Source: Uruburuella suis (GTDB lineage: Bacteria > Pseudomonadota > Gammaproteobacteria > Burkholderiales > Neisseriaceae). Taken from it: a stretch of 34,206 nt of DNA. Every line of letters begins with the position of its first letter. The stretch's first letter is position 1. The notes beneath the pieces were generated by a model, which searched no databases, was not told the origin of the DNA, and was given only the letters and a program-made list of their open reading frames with translations. The stretch spans positions 1-34,206 of the forward strand of contig NZ_SLXE01000028.1 of the NCBI RefSeq assembly GCF_004341385.1, read 5' to 3'. The position numbers and the translations under genes are program-made. Positions 22,063 through 31,608 of the stretch are shown here, one piece after another.

Positions 22063-23478
22063 ATGAAATACATCAGCACCCGTGGCGACACCGATCCGAA
22101 ACCGTTTAGCGAAGTATTGTTGATGGGCTTGGCGCCCGATGGCGGCCTGATGCTGCCCGAGCATTACCCGCAGGTGAGCGCGCAAACGCTTGAATCTTGG
22201 CGCGGCTTGAGCTACCCCGATTTGGCTTTTGAAGTGATGCGCCTTTTTATCACCGATATTCCGGTGGCCGATTTGCGCGACATCATCAACCGCACCTACA
22301 CCGAAGCTGCGTTTGGCACAAAAGCCATCACGCCCGTGCGCACACTCTGCGACGGCATCAAAATCGAAGCGCTCTCCAACGGCCCCTCGTTGGCCTTTAA
22401 AGATATGGCGATGCAGTTTCTCGGCAACGCGTTTGAATATGTGCTGCAAAAAGAGGGCAAAACGCTCAATATTCTCGGCGCCACCAGCGGCGACACCGGC
22501 TCGGCGGCCGAATATGCCTTGCGCGGCAAAAAAGGCGTGAATGTGTTTATGCTCTCGCCCGACGGCAAAATGAGCGCATTCCAGCGCGCGCAAATGTATA
22601 GCCTGCAAGATGAAAATATCCACAATATCGCCATCGAGGGCATGTTTGACGATTGCCAGGATATTGTGAAAGCGGTGCAAAACGATGCCGAATTCAAAGA
22701 AAAATACCACATCGGCACGGTGAATTCGATCAACTGGGGCCGCATTGTGGCGCAAGTGGTGTATTACTTTGCCGGCTATTTCAATGCCACTTCCAGTAAT
22801 GAGCAAAAAGTGAGCTTTTGCGTGCCCAGCGGCAATTTCGGCAATGTGTGCGCCGGCCACATCGCCCGCCAGATGGGCTTGCCGATTCACCGCCTGATTG
22901 TGGCCACCAATGAAAACGATGTGCTCGATGAGTTTTTCAAAACCGGCGAATACCGCCCGCGCCTGCCCGAATTCACCCACATCACCTCCAGCCCGTCGAT
23001 GGATATTTCCAAAGCCTCCAACTTCGAGCGCTTTGTGTTTGACTTGATGGACAGAGATGCGGTGCAGATTTTGGCTTTGTGGGCGGAAGTAGGCGTGGGC
23101 GAGGGCTTCGACCTGAATTTGCAGCTGGATAAAATCCGCCACCGCTATGGCTTTGTGTCGGGCAAGAGCCTGCATCAAGACCGCCTGGCCACCATTGCCG
23201 CTGTGTATCAAACCGATGGTGAATTAATCGACCCGCACACGGCCGACGGCATCAAAGTGGCGCGCGAAGTGCGCGAGCCGGGCGAATTGGTGGTGTGTTT
23301 GGAAACCGCGCTGGCGGCCAAATTTGAAAAAACCATTCATGAAGCCGTGGGCAACGAAGTGGCGGTGCCGCGCCCGGCGGCGCTGGCGGGGCTGGAGGGC
23401 TTGCCGCAGCGTGTGCAGGTGCTGCCCAATGATGCTGCTGCCGTGAAGCAGCTGATTCGTGAGGCGCTCGAAGCATAA
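22063..23478 (+). CDS. thrC: Threonine synthase ThrC
   Basis: A 471-residue PLP enzyme of fold type II that converts O-phosphohomoserine to threonine. It starts MKYISTRGDTDPKPFSEVLLMGLAPDGG, typical of the long class of ThrC. The PLP lysine is K113 (SLAFKDMAMQFLG); the phosphate-binding ATSGDTGSAAEYAL and the GNFGNVCAGHIAR block follow. The ATG at 22063 is preceded by AAAAGAG; a GTG 18 bases upstream is in frame but less likely. Length is normal. It stands between DUS hairpins, so it is probably its own transcript. Confidence 0.95.
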   Translation: MKYISTRGDTDPKPFSEVLLMGLAPDGGLMLPEHYPQVSAQTLESWRGLSYPDLAFEVMRLFITDIPVADLRDIINRTYTEAAFGTKAITPVRTLCDGIKIEALSNGPSLAFKDMAMQFLGNAFEYVLQKEGKTLNILGATSGDTGSAAEYALRGKKGVNVFMLSPDGKMSAFQRAQMYSLQDENIHNIAIEGMFDDCQDIVKAVQNDAEFKEKYHIGTVNSINWGRIVAQVVYYFAGYFNATSSNEQKVSFCVPSGNFGNVCAGHIARQMGLPIHRLIVATNENDVLDEFFKTGEYRPRLPEFTHITSSPSMDISKASNFERFVFDLMDRDAVQILALWAEVGVGEGFDLNLQLDKIRHRYGFVSGKSLHQDRLATIAAVYQTDGELIDPHTADGIKVAREVREPGELVVCLETALAAKFEKTIHEAVGNEVAVPRPAALAGLEGLPQRVQVLPNDAAAVKQLIREALEA

Positions 23479-23492
23479 GCATCAATCGAAAG

Positions 23493-23530
23493 AGGCCGTC
23501 TGAAAAGCAGAATGATGTTCAGACGGCCAT
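23493..23530. terminator. DUS hairpin after thrC
   Basis: AGGCCGTCTGAA and a nearly complete inverted copy (TTCAGACGGCCA) with a 14-base loop, 15 bases after the thrC stop. No T-run. Confidence 0.6.
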
Positions 23531-23550
23531 TGAATGTTCAGCAGCAAGCG

Positions 23551-23579
23551 TTGTTGGCGTGTGTGTTTGCGCGTACAAT
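23551..23579 (+). promoter_or_regulatory. Probable msbA promoter
   Basis: TTGTTG (23551-23556), 17 bases, TACAAT (23574-23579), giving a start near 23586 and a leader of about 26 bases. It also argues against an upstream msbA start at 23534, which would lie before the promoter. Confidence 0.6.
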
Positions 23580-23611
23580 GGCGCTTTTGCTCTAAAGCGA
23601 ATAATCTGAAT

Positions 23612-25390
<1,779 letters not shown>

Positions 25391-25418
25391 ATATTCATAC
25401 GAAAACTAGGAAACCGAC

Positions 25419-26195
25419 ATGGCAGCATTCAACACTCAGAAAGTTTTGTCTGTCCACCACTGGACCGATGCTTACTTCACCTTTACCTGCACCCGCGACG
25501 AATCATTGCGTTTTGAAAACGGCCAATTCGTGATGGTGGGGCTAATGGTAGAGGGCAAGCCGCTGATGCGCGCTTATAGCGTGGCCAGCGCCAACTGGGA
25601 AGAGCATCTGGAATTTTTCAGCATCAAGGTGCAAGACGGCCCTCTGACCAGCCGCTTGCAGCATTTGAAAGCAGGCGATGAAGTGTTGGTGAGCAAAAAA
25701 CCCACCGGCACGCTGATTTGCGGCGACCTCAATCCGGGCAAGCATTTGTATTTGCTCTCCACCGGCACCGGTATTGCGCCTTTTTTGAGCATCACCAAAG
25801 ACCCGGAAGTGTATGAGCAATTTGAAAAAGTGATTTTGGTGCACGGTGTGCGCTACAAACAAGACTTGGCTTATTATGAGCGCTTCACCCAAGAATTGCC
25901 CGAGCACGAATATTTGGGCGAGATGGTGAAAGAGAAGCTGATTTATTACCCGGTAGTGTCGCGCGAAGAATTTCCGCACCGCGGCCACATCACCGATTTG
26001 ATGATGAGCGGCAAAATGTTTGAAGACATCGGCCTGCCGCCCATCAACCCGCAAGACGACCGCGCCATGCTCTGCGGCAGCCCGGCCATGCTCAAAGATA
26101 CCAGCGGCGTGCTCAACCATTTCGGTCTCACCGTGTCGCCGAAAATGGGCCAGCGCGGCGACTATCTGATCGAGCGCGCTTTTGTCGACCAATAA
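25419..26195 (+). CDS. fpr: Ferredoxin/flavodoxin-NADP+ reductase Fpr
   Basis: A 258-residue FAD enzyme moving electrons between NADPH and ferredoxin or flavodoxin. FAD-binding RAYSVAS is at 51-57, the NADPH loop LLSTGTGIAPFLSI at 112-125, and MLCGSPAML near 218. The length and the C-terminal FVDQ match the short bacterial Fpr subclass, whose C-terminus differs from plant FNR. AGGAAA lies before the ATG. It follows msbA by 28 bases and may be partly co-transcribed. The donor/acceptor partner is not in this window. Confidence 0.93.
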   Translation: MAAFNTQKVLSVHHWTDAYFTFTCTRDESLRFENGQFVMVGLMVEGKPLMRAYSVASANWEEHLEFFSIKVQDGPLTSRLQHLKAGDEVLVSKKPTGTLICGDLNPGKHLYLLSTGTGIAPFLSITKDPEVYEQFEKVILVHGVRYKQDLAYYERFTQELPEHEYLGEMVKEKLIYYPVVSREEFPHRGHITDLMMSGKMFEDIGLPPINPQDDRAMLCGSPAMLKDTSGVLNHFGLTVSPKMGQRGDYLIERAFVDQ

Positions 26196-26220
26196 GCCGC
26201 AGCGGCTTTTGCCGCAGCAC

Positions 26221-26249
26221 AAAGGCAGCCCCGCTTGAGGCTGCTTTTT
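26221..26249 (+). terminator. Rho-independent terminator after fpr
   Basis: AAAGGCAGCC, 8-base loop, GGCTGCTTTTT: a GC-rich stem with T-run, 26 bases after the fpr stop. It does not use a DUS. Confidence 0.8.
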
Positions 26250-26301
26250 CGCGTTTGCCATGCTTTGAAACACCGGCCCTTCCACTTTCGCCCCGCACAT
26301 T

Positions 26302-27207
26302 ATGAACAGCCTGATTACCCTGATTTCTATTTTAACGCCGCTTTTTCTCGGCTTTTTCATCCGCGTGCCCAAGCGCTGGCTGCCTTTGGTGGATAAAAGC
26401 CTCGGCGCTTTGGTGTATCTGATTTTGGCCTTAATCGGCGTGTCGCTGTCGCGGGTGGAAAATTTAGGCACGCAGATGAGCACCATTCTCGGCTCGGCGG
26501 CTTTGCTGTTTGCCTGCGTGATCGGGCTGAACCTGCTGGTGTTGATGTGGTTCGACCGCCGCCATCCGTGGCAGGTGCAAGGCAGCGGTAGAAAAGCGAA
26601 TGTGAGTATTGTCGGCAGCATCAAGCAGCTGGGCTGCGTGCTGTTGGGCTTTGTGTTGGGCAAGGCGATGCACGATGTGTGGCTGCCGTCTGAAAACCTC
26701 GGCACCTATTGCCTGATGTTGTTGGTGTTGCTGGTGGGCATACAATTGCGCAGCAGCGGCATCACGCTGCGCCAGGTGCTGATCAACAAGCGCGGCGTAC
26801 AAACCAGCGTGTTGATTACCTTGTCGGGCTTGTGCGGCGGGCTTTTGTTTGCCGCCTTGCAGCCGGATGTGTCGTGGAGCAAGGGCTTGGCGCTCGCTTC
26901 GGGTTTTGGTTGGTATTCGCTCTCGGGCATTGTGATGACCGAAGCCTACGGGCCGGTGTGGGGCAGCGTGGCCTTGCTCAACGATTTGGCGCGTGAATTT
27001 TTTGCGCTGGCGTTTATCCCGATGCTGATGCGCCGCCATCCCAGCGCGGCGGTGGGCGTGGGCGGCGCCACCAGCCTCGATTTCACCCTGCCGGTGATTC
27101 AAAGCTCGGGCGGGCTTGCGGTGGTGCCGCTGGCCATCAGCTTCGGTTTTATCATTAATGTGCTCGCGCCCGTGCTGATGGTGGTGTTTTCTACCGCTCA
27201 TTTTTAA
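26302..27207 (+). CDS. lysO: Lysine exporter LysO (YbjE) family protein
   Basis: A 301-residue inner-membrane protein with about eight membrane helices, like E. coli LysO (299 residues), which exports lysine and toxic analogues. The N-terminal part (LITLISILTPLFLGFFIRVP) and the conserved blocks LLVGIQLRSSGITLRQVL, ASGFGWYSLSGIVMTEAYGP and GGATSLDFTLPVIQ with D260 mark the family. No good ribosome binding site is seen before the ATG. A DUS core (GCCGTCTGAA) lies within the gene at 26685-26694. Substrate is inferred from the family. Confidence 0.88.
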   Translation: MNSLITLISILTPLFLGFFIRVPKRWLPLVDKSLGALVYLILALIGVSLSRVENLGTQMSTILGSAALLFACVIGLNLLVLMWFDRRHPWQVQGSGRKANVSIVGSIKQLGCVLLGFVLGKAMHDVWLPSENLGTYCLMLLVLLVGIQLRSSGITLRQVLINKRGVQTSVLITLSGLCGGLLFAALQPDVSWSKGLALASGFGWYSLSGIVMTEAYGPVWGSVALLNDLAREFFALAFIPMLMRRHPSAAVGVGGATSLDFTLPVIQSSGGLAVVPLAISFGFIINVLAPVLMVVFSTAHF

Positions 27208-27260
27208 ATGCTTGCGCCGGAAAAACTTATTTGGGAAAATACATTCCATAAATTAATGAT

Positions 27261-28067
27261 ATGAATAAAGAAACCGTCATGCCGCCAAGAATCCAACGAC
27301 ACGAAAAAATCATCGCGCTGGTGCGCGAACACGGCTTTATGCCCATCGATACATTGGCGCGCGAATTGGATGTCACGCCGCAAACCATTCGCCGCGACAT
27401 CAATTTATTGTGTGAGGAAAACATTTTGCGCCGCTATCACGGCGGTGCGGCGCTGGGCGAGAGCCTGGAAAACGAAGATTTTTTAAGCCAGAAAAACAAA
27501 TTGCAAAGCGAAAAAGCGCATTTGGCCGATTTGGTGGCCGCGCATATTCCCGACAATGCTTCTTTGTTTATGAGCATAGGCACCACCATCGAAGCGGTGG
27601 CGATGGCGCTGGTGAAAAACCATAAAAACCTCTGCATCATCACCAACAATATCCATGTGGCGGCGATTGTTTCCGGCCGCAGCGACTACACCGTAATCAT
27701 CACCTCGGGCGTGGTACGCCCCGTGGATGGCGGTGTTACCGGTGTGGCCACGGTGGATTTTATCAATCAGTTTAAAGTGGATTATGCCGTGTTGAGCGCT
27801 TCGGGCATCGAGCCCGACGGCTCGCTGCTGGATTTCGACTATAAAGAAGTGAGTGTGATGCAGGCGATGATGGAAAACGCGCGCACCCGCTATCTGGCCG
27901 CCGATCAGCGCAAAATGAGCCGCAACGCATTAGTGCGCATGGGCGACATCACCGAATTTGATGTAGTGTTTGCCGATGAAGCGCCCAATGAAGCCATACG
28001 CAAAAAGCTGGATGAGGCGGGCGTGGAATGTGTGGTGGTGGGGCAGGCCGCAGAAGAGCAGACGTGA
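27261..28067 (+). CDS. DeoR-family regulator, GlpR-like
   Basis: A 268-residue regulator with an N-terminal winged helix (about 12-65: ALVREHGFMPIDTLARELDV, then TPQTIRRDINLLCEENILRRYHGG) and a C-terminal sugar-phosphate sensor domain (SIGTTIEAVA, TNNIHVAAI, GIEPDGSLLDFDYKEVSV). The last block is typical of GlpR, which responds to glycerol-3-phosphate. No glp genes are adjacent, so the regulon is uncertain. ATG at 27261 or 27279 are both possible; neither has a strong ribosome binding site. It follows lysO by 53 bases in the same direction. Confidence 0.8.
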   Translation: MNKETVMPPRIQRHEKIIALVREHGFMPIDTLARELDVTPQTIRRDINLLCEENILRRYHGGAALGESLENEDFLSQKNKLQSEKAHLADLVAAHIPDNASLFMSIGTTIEAVAMALVKNHKNLCIITNNIHVAAIVSGRSDYTVIITSGVVRPVDGGVTGVATVDFINQFKVDYAVLSASGIEPDGSLLDFDYKEVSVMQAMMENARTRYLAADQRKMSRNALVRMGDITEFDVVFADEAPNEAIRKKLDEAGVECVVVGQAAEEQT

Positions 28068-28084
28068 GATTTTTCAAAAAATGA

Positions 28085-28232
28085 TATGGTGGAATGCATA
28101 AAAAAGTGATGCGGGCGTATGTGGCAAGCCATACACGCCGAAGCTGTTCAAGCCGTGTGCGTGGCTGCGCACACCCTACACATGATTTGAGATTTCTTAT
28201 TTTTGTATCTGTTTTTCTTTGATTTCACGATA
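28085..28232. repeat. Correia-like miniature element, degenerate copy D
   Basis: Left end TATGGTGGAATGCATAA continuing AAAAGTGATGC; a decayed right end, GTTTTTCTTTGATTTCACGA, at 28211-28230. The interior is unlike the other copies: it contains an imperfect hairpin GGCGTATGTGGC/GCCATACACGCC. Spacing (148 bases) agrees with copies A-C. It lies just after the GlpR-like gene. Confidence 0.6.
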
Positions 28233-28254
28233 AGTGTTGCCCATTTAAAAAGCC

Positions 28255-28300
28255 AAATCAAAAGGCCGTCTGAAAACTTTTTCAGACGGCCTTTTGATTT
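28255..28300. terminator. Long DUS terminator, 22-bp stem
   Basis: AAATCAAAAGGCCGTCTG with AAAA, loop CT, then the exact inverted copy: a 22-bp perfect stem flanked by A- and T-runs, so it can stop transcripts from both directions. It ends the GlpR-like gene and the 95-residue secreted protein gene. Confidence 0.88.
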
Positions 28301-28309
28301 GAAAACGGT

Positions 28310-28597
28310 TTATTTGCAGCTCACACCTTGGATTTGCGGTTTGCTGCCGCTGCCCACTTTAAACACACATTGGGTGGCGCTGCTGCCGGATACGGTGAGG
28401 TTGCCGCCGGCAAGGCTCAGATTGACCGGCTCTTTCACGCCCATGCTCACGGCGGTGGAGGCGAGTTTTTGTGCATCGTCGGCTGAGTAGCCGCTGTTGT
28501 TGGCGGCGATTTTGATTTCTTTGGCTGCATAAGCGTTGGCGCCGAGGGCCAGTGCGGCAACGGCGGCGAGCAGGGCAAAGCGTTGGGTTTGCTTCAT
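28310..28597 (-). CDS. Small secreted protein, function unknown
   Basis: A 95-residue protein with a clear signal peptide (MKQTQRFALLAAVAALALGA, cleavage probably after NAYA at 24). The mature part is about 71 residues, with two cysteines (C77, C94) that could form a disulfide closing the C-terminus (QCVFKVGSGSKPQIQGVSCK). AAAGGAAAA lies before the ATG at 28597; a longer frame reaches 28615 but contains the ribosome binding site. I do not recognise the family. A promoter and a small palindrome lie upstream. It is probably periplasmic. Confidence 0.82.
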   Translation of the reverse strand: MKQTQRFALLAAVAALALGANAYAAKEIKIAANNSGYSADDAQKLASTAVSMGVKEPVNLSLAGGNLTVSGSSATQCVFKVGSGSKPQIQGVSCK

Positions 28598-28618
28598 CGG
28601 TTTTCCTTTAATCATCAG

Positions 28619-28634
28619 CGTGTGAAGTCACACG
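28619..28634 (-). promoter_or_regulatory. Palindrome in the leader of the secreted-protein gene
   Basis: CGTGTGA-n2-TCACACG, a 7-bp perfect inverted repeat about 22 bases upstream of the ATG, just downstream of the likely transcription start. It could be an operator or a small RNA hairpin. Confidence 0.45.
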
Positions 28635-28645
28635 TTTGTCGGGCT

Positions 28646-28674
28646 AGAATAGGGGCAAAAAGAGGGATTTGCAA
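28646..28674 (-). promoter_or_regulatory. Probable promoter of the secreted-protein gene
   Basis: Minus strand TTGCAA (28669-28674), 17 bases, TATTCT (28646-28651), giving a start about 40 bases before the ATG. Confidence 0.5.
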
Positions 28675-28826
28675 GATTGGGCGGCTTTTTTTACCGGCGT
28701 GTGTGGTAAGTTGGGCTGATTTTACGTTTATTAATCTGTGCGGGCGTGGTTTAAAAACCGGCTGCCGCAGGTGGGGCGGTGAAGACGCTGGGCATTCGCT
28801 GAAGCCGGTTTCTATTGAATCGGCTC

Positions 28827-28866
28827 AGGCCGTCTGAAAAAGCATTTTATGGCTTTCAGACGGCCT
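28827..28866. terminator. DUS inverted pair upstream of the methyltransferase-like gene
   Basis: AGGCCGTCTGAA and TTCAGACGGCCT, 16 bases apart, with extra pairing AGC/GCT. It ends no obvious plus-strand gene, so it may be mainly an uptake site or may insulate the promoter. Confidence 0.55.
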
Positions 28867-28970
28867 TCGGTGGGAAAGTGCGGTATGATAAAGCATTGTT
28901 TTAATAACCATATGCGCCTGAGCTGGTTTGCGGCCGGTTTTGTGCAGCGGGCAAGGCGGGGGGAGGGAAT

Positions 28971-29432
28971 ATGAATGCGATGGAATTGAAAATTCCGCCG
29001 CCGCTGGTGTGGCTGGTGTGCGCTGCGGCGGCTTGGTTGAGCGCACATTATCTGCCGGCAAGGGCGCTGGATATGGCGGCTTTGCGCTGGCTGGTTTGGC
29101 CGTTGCTGTTGTGCGGCGTGCTGCTAGCTTTGCCTGCGCTGGCGCTGTTTGTCCGCGCACGCACCACCATGCATCCGCGCGCACCTGAGCGCAGCAGCCG
29201 CTTGGTGACGGGCGGCGTGTATCGTTTCAGCCGCAATCCGATGTATTTGGCGCTGGCGCTGTTGCTGCTCGCTTGGGTGTTGTGGCTGGGCAATGGGGTG
29301 GGGCTGGTGTGGCCGGCGCTGTTTGCGGCTTATCTCACCCACTTTCAGATTGTGCCCGAAGAGCGGGCGCTGGCGGCGAAATTCGGGCAGGAATATGCGC
29401 AATATTGCCGGCGGGTGCGGCGCTGGTTTTAA
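28971..29432 (+). CDS. Isoprenylcysteine carboxyl methyltransferase-like membrane protein
   Basis: A 153-residue protein with about four membrane helices (11-28, 40-61, 92-108, 110-125). It holds the ICMT/PEMT-type blocks GVYRFSRNPMYLA (82-94) and, at the end, PEERALAAKFGQEYAQYCRR, the SAM-binding signature of this family. Bacterial members methylate small or lipid substrates that are mostly unknown; no prenylated cysteine target is implied. GGAGGGAAT precedes the ATG. A DUS terminator follows 6 bases after the stop. Confidence 0.85.
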   Translation: MNAMELKIPPPLVWLVCAAAAWLSAHYLPARALDMAALRWLVWPLLLCGVLLALPALALFVRARTTMHPRAPERSSRLVTGGVYRFSRNPMYLALALLLLAWVLWLGNGVGLVWPALFAAYLTHFQIVPEERALAAKFGQEYAQYCRRVRRWF

Positions 29433-29437
29433 AATAT

Positions 29438-29473
29438 AAACAGGCCGTCTGAAAGCTTTCAGACGGCCTGTTT
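29438..29473. terminator. Palindromic DUS terminator
   Basis: AAACAGGCCGTCTGAAAG and its exact inverted copy with no loop bases between: a 36-base perfect palindrome, followed by TATTG. It serves two convergent genes. Confidence 0.85.
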
Positions 29474-29504
29474 TATTGAGATGAATCATTGATTTGAATG
29501 ACGG

Positions 29505-30698
29505 CTATTGCAACACTTCGGCAAATGCATCGGCCACATAATCGATGTTGCCTTCATTGAGGCCGGCCACGCACATGCGTCCGGAGGCCACGAGATACAC
29601 GGCGAATTCGTCTTGCAGGCGCTGCACTTGCGCCGGGCTCAAGCCGGTGTAGCTGAACATGCCGCGCTGGCTGAGGAAATAGCCGAAATCGCGGCCGGGC
29701 ACTTTGGCGCTGAGCACATCGTAAAGCTTTTGGCGCATGGCGCGGATGCGGTCGCGCATGGCATACACTTCATTTTCCCATTGGGCGCGCAAGGTTTCGC
29801 TATTCATCACGGCTGCGGCGATATAGCCGCCGTGTGCCGGCGGGCTGGAATAGATGCGGCGTACGCCAGCTTTGAGCTGGCCGAGCACCAATGCGGCTTC
29901 TTCGGCGCTCGGACACACCACGCTCAGGCCGCCGACGCGCTCGCCGTAGAGCGACATATTTTTGGAAAACGAGTTGCTCACCAGCAGTGGCAAGCCCATG
30001 GCGGCGGCTTGGCGGATGGCATAGGCATCGCTATTCAAATCATCGCCGAAGCCTTGGTAGGCGATGTCCATAAATGGAATCAGGCGGCGGGCTTGGATAA
30101 TGTCGAGCACCGCATCCCATTGCGCGGGCGTAAGGTCGACGCCGGTGGGATTGTGGCAGCAGGGGTGCAGAATCAGAATGCTGTGCTCGGGCAAACTGAG
30201 AAAAAAAGCCAGCATTTCTTCAAATTTCACGCCGCCGGTGGCGGGGTTGTAGTAAGGATAAGTGCCGGTGGGAATGCCGGCGCCTTCGAAAATGCTTTTG
30301 TGGTTGTCCCAAGTGGGGGCGCTCACATAGGCTTGCGCTTCGGGAAACCAGCGCTTCAGAAAATCGGCGCCCACTTTGAGCGCACCCGAACCGCCCAGGG
30401 TTTGGATGGTGGCGATGCGCTTTTCGGCCAACGCCGGGTGATTTTGCCCAAACAGCAGGTTTTGCACGGCGCTGCGGTAGGCGGCCAAGCCTTCCATCGG
30501 CAGATAGGGGCGCGGCTGCGCGGTGGCGGCACGCTCGATTTCGGCGCTGCGCACGCAATCGAGCAGCGGCAGCCTGCCGTGGTTGTCGAAATAAATGCCG
30601 ATACCGAGGTTGACTTTTTCGGTGCGCGGGTCTTGGTTGAAGGTTTCAACCAGGCTGAGAATAGGGTCGCCGGGGTAGAATTCGACGTGTTGGAACAT
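29505..30698 (-). CDS. tyrB: Aromatic amino acid aminotransferase
   Basis: A 397-residue PLP enzyme of the class-I AspC/TyrB group that transaminates aromatic amino acids, aspartate and glutamate with 2-oxo acids. It starts MFQHVEFYPGDPILSL, typical of the group. Visible: SGALKVGADF (phosphate contact), HPCCHNPTGVDLT with N183, D211 (PFMDIAYQGFG), PLP lysine K246 (SNSFSKNMSLYGERVG) with R254. TyrB and AspC cannot be separated with certainty by eye, but the sequence is closest to TyrB-like proteins. It is a single-gene unit. Confidence 0.88.
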   Translation of the reverse strand: MFQHVEFYPGDPILSLVETFNQDPRTEKVNLGIGIYFDNHGRLPLLDCVRSAEIERAATAQPRPYLPMEGLAAYRSAVQNLLFGQNHPALAEKRIATIQTLGGSGALKVGADFLKRWFPEAQAYVSAPTWDNHKSIFEGAGIPTGTYPYYNPATGGVKFEEMLAFFLSLPEHSILILHPCCHNPTGVDLTPAQWDAVLDIIQARRLIPFMDIAYQGFGDDLNSDAYAIRQAAAMGLPLLVSNSFSKNMSLYGERVGGLSVVCPSAEEAALVLGQLKAGVRRIYSSPPAHGGYIAAAVMNSETLRAQWENEVYAMRDRIRAMRQKLYDVLSAKVPGRDFGYFLSQRGMFSYTGLSPAQVQRLQDEFAVYLVASGRMCVAGLNEGNIDYVADAFAEVLQ

Positions 30699-30832
30699 AA
30701 ACGTTTATCCTTGTTTTACGGGTGTTTGAGAGGTGCTTTGTATGCCCTGATTGTACACAGATTGGGGGAAATGGCTAGAGTAGAGGAGGCCGTCTGAAAG
30801 GGTTCCGACGATCTTCATTTGAAAATGTGCGT

Positions 30833-31288
30833 TTAGATGTTATGCGAAAAAGCAGAGTAAAAAGCACAGCACCAAAAAAAGATAAATGCAATCCAAAGGT
30901 ATTTATAGCGCCACATTTCTCGAAACCGGATTTTATGTTTGCATTGTTCATCCAGTTTTTTTAAAAGAACAGATCTTTCGACACCTTCAGTTTTTTGCTC
31001 AATCTCTCGTTGCAGTATTTTAACGGCTTGCACAATAGAAATGTCCCAAGCATCAAACTGCATTTTTCTGCTTTTGTTGGCAGAGCGGAAAGCCTCTAGT
31101 GATAAGCCAACATAGAAAAAACCAACGCAGATATAGGCTGAAATTTGTAGCGGTGTTTGGCCTTTCAGACTTGCACAACTCATGGAGGCCAATAGTAACC
31201 AAACGGCTTGTTTGTTAAACGCGCTATGGTAGGAAATAATTTGTCTTTCTAATTGATTGATTTCATATTCCAGATTTATTAAGTTCAT
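30833..31288 (-). CDS. AT-rich orphan membrane protein
   Basis: A 151-residue protein that I do not recognise. The N-terminus (1-25, NLEYEINQLERQIISYHSAF) is a probable coiled coil, two hydrophobic segments follow (about 28-42 and 48-64), then a charged helical region (70-125) and a last hydrophobic segment (130-147, YLWIAFIFFWCCAFYSAF). AAAGG is well placed before the ATG. Its AT-rich codon use clearly differs from its GC-rich neighbours, which suggests recent transfer. A DUS lies on either side (30787, 31338). It may be an accessory gene. Confidence 0.7.
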   Translation of the reverse strand: MNLINLEYEINQLERQIISYHSAFNKQAVWLLLASMSCASLKGQTPLQISAYICVGFFYVGLSLEAFRSANKSRKMQFDAWDISIVQAVKILQREIEQKTEGVERSVLLKKLDEQCKHKIRFREMWRYKYLWIAFIFFWCCAFYSAFSHNI

Positions 31289-31337
31289 TTGATACCTTTC
31301 ATTTCAAATACCATAATTATGAAGAAAAGTAAGATAG

Positions 31338-31349
31338 AGGCCGTCTGAA
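31338..31349 (+). repeat. DUS next to ybdD terminator
   Basis: AGGCCGTCTGAA directly beside the GC-rich terminator hairpin of ybdD. Confidence 0.8.
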
Positions 31350-31350
31350 A

Positions 31351-31385
31351 AAAACCGCACCCTGTATTTTGCAGGGTGCGGTTTT
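31351..31385 (-). terminator. Rho-independent terminator after ybdD
   Basis: On the minus strand AAAACCGCACCCTG, 7-base loop, CAGGGTGCGGTTTT, followed by more T residues: a strong terminator 17 bases after the ybdD stop that ends the cstA-ybdD transcript. Confidence 0.88.
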
Positions 31386-31401
31386 CAATCAAGATTATTG
31401 C

Positions 31402-31608
31402 TTAGCAGCAACGCCCGCCGTTGGCACCGCAGCGGCGCTTGCGGCAATAATCCTGAAACTGCAATTCGGTCATCACGGGCGCGTTGGGATTATGCTTGCG
31501 CTGCTGGGCAACGTAGTTTTCATAATCGGGCACACCTACCATCAGATTGGCGGTGAGGCGGGCGGTTTTCCACGCGCGCTTGATGCGTTGCAGTATTTTA
31601 TGGCTCAT
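31402..31608 (-). CDS. ybdD: YbdD/YjiX family small protein
   Basis: A 68-residue cytoplasmic protein of the YbdD/YjiX family, nearly always next to cstA or yjiY (btsT). MVGVPDYENYVAQQRKHNPN, then APVMTELQFQDYCRKRR is the family core. The tail CGANGGRCC has several cysteines that could bind metal. In E. coli the small partner supports the CstA-type transporter. It overlaps the cstA end by 11 bases, so translation is coupled. Confidence 0.93.
   Translation of the reverse strand: MSHKILQRIKRAWKTARLTANLMVGVPDYENYVAQQRKHNPNAPVMTELQFQDYCRKRRCGANGGRCC

Larger units (their letters stand above)
28598..28970. other. Intergenic region upstream of two divergent genes
   Basis: Contains the palindrome and promoter of the secreted-protein gene (28619-28674) and a DUS hairpin (28827-28866). 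GGAGGGAAT just before 28971 is the ribosome binding site of the next gene. I see no small gene. Confidence 0.6.

Noticed and set aside
23534..23611. Upstream start of msbA at 23534
   Set aside because: It would lie upstream of the probable promoter (23551-23579) and adds residues unlike MsbA.
29508..30797. Long plus-strand frame opposite the aromatic aminotransferase gene
   Set aside because: Shadow of tyrB: same composition bias, no recognisable domain.
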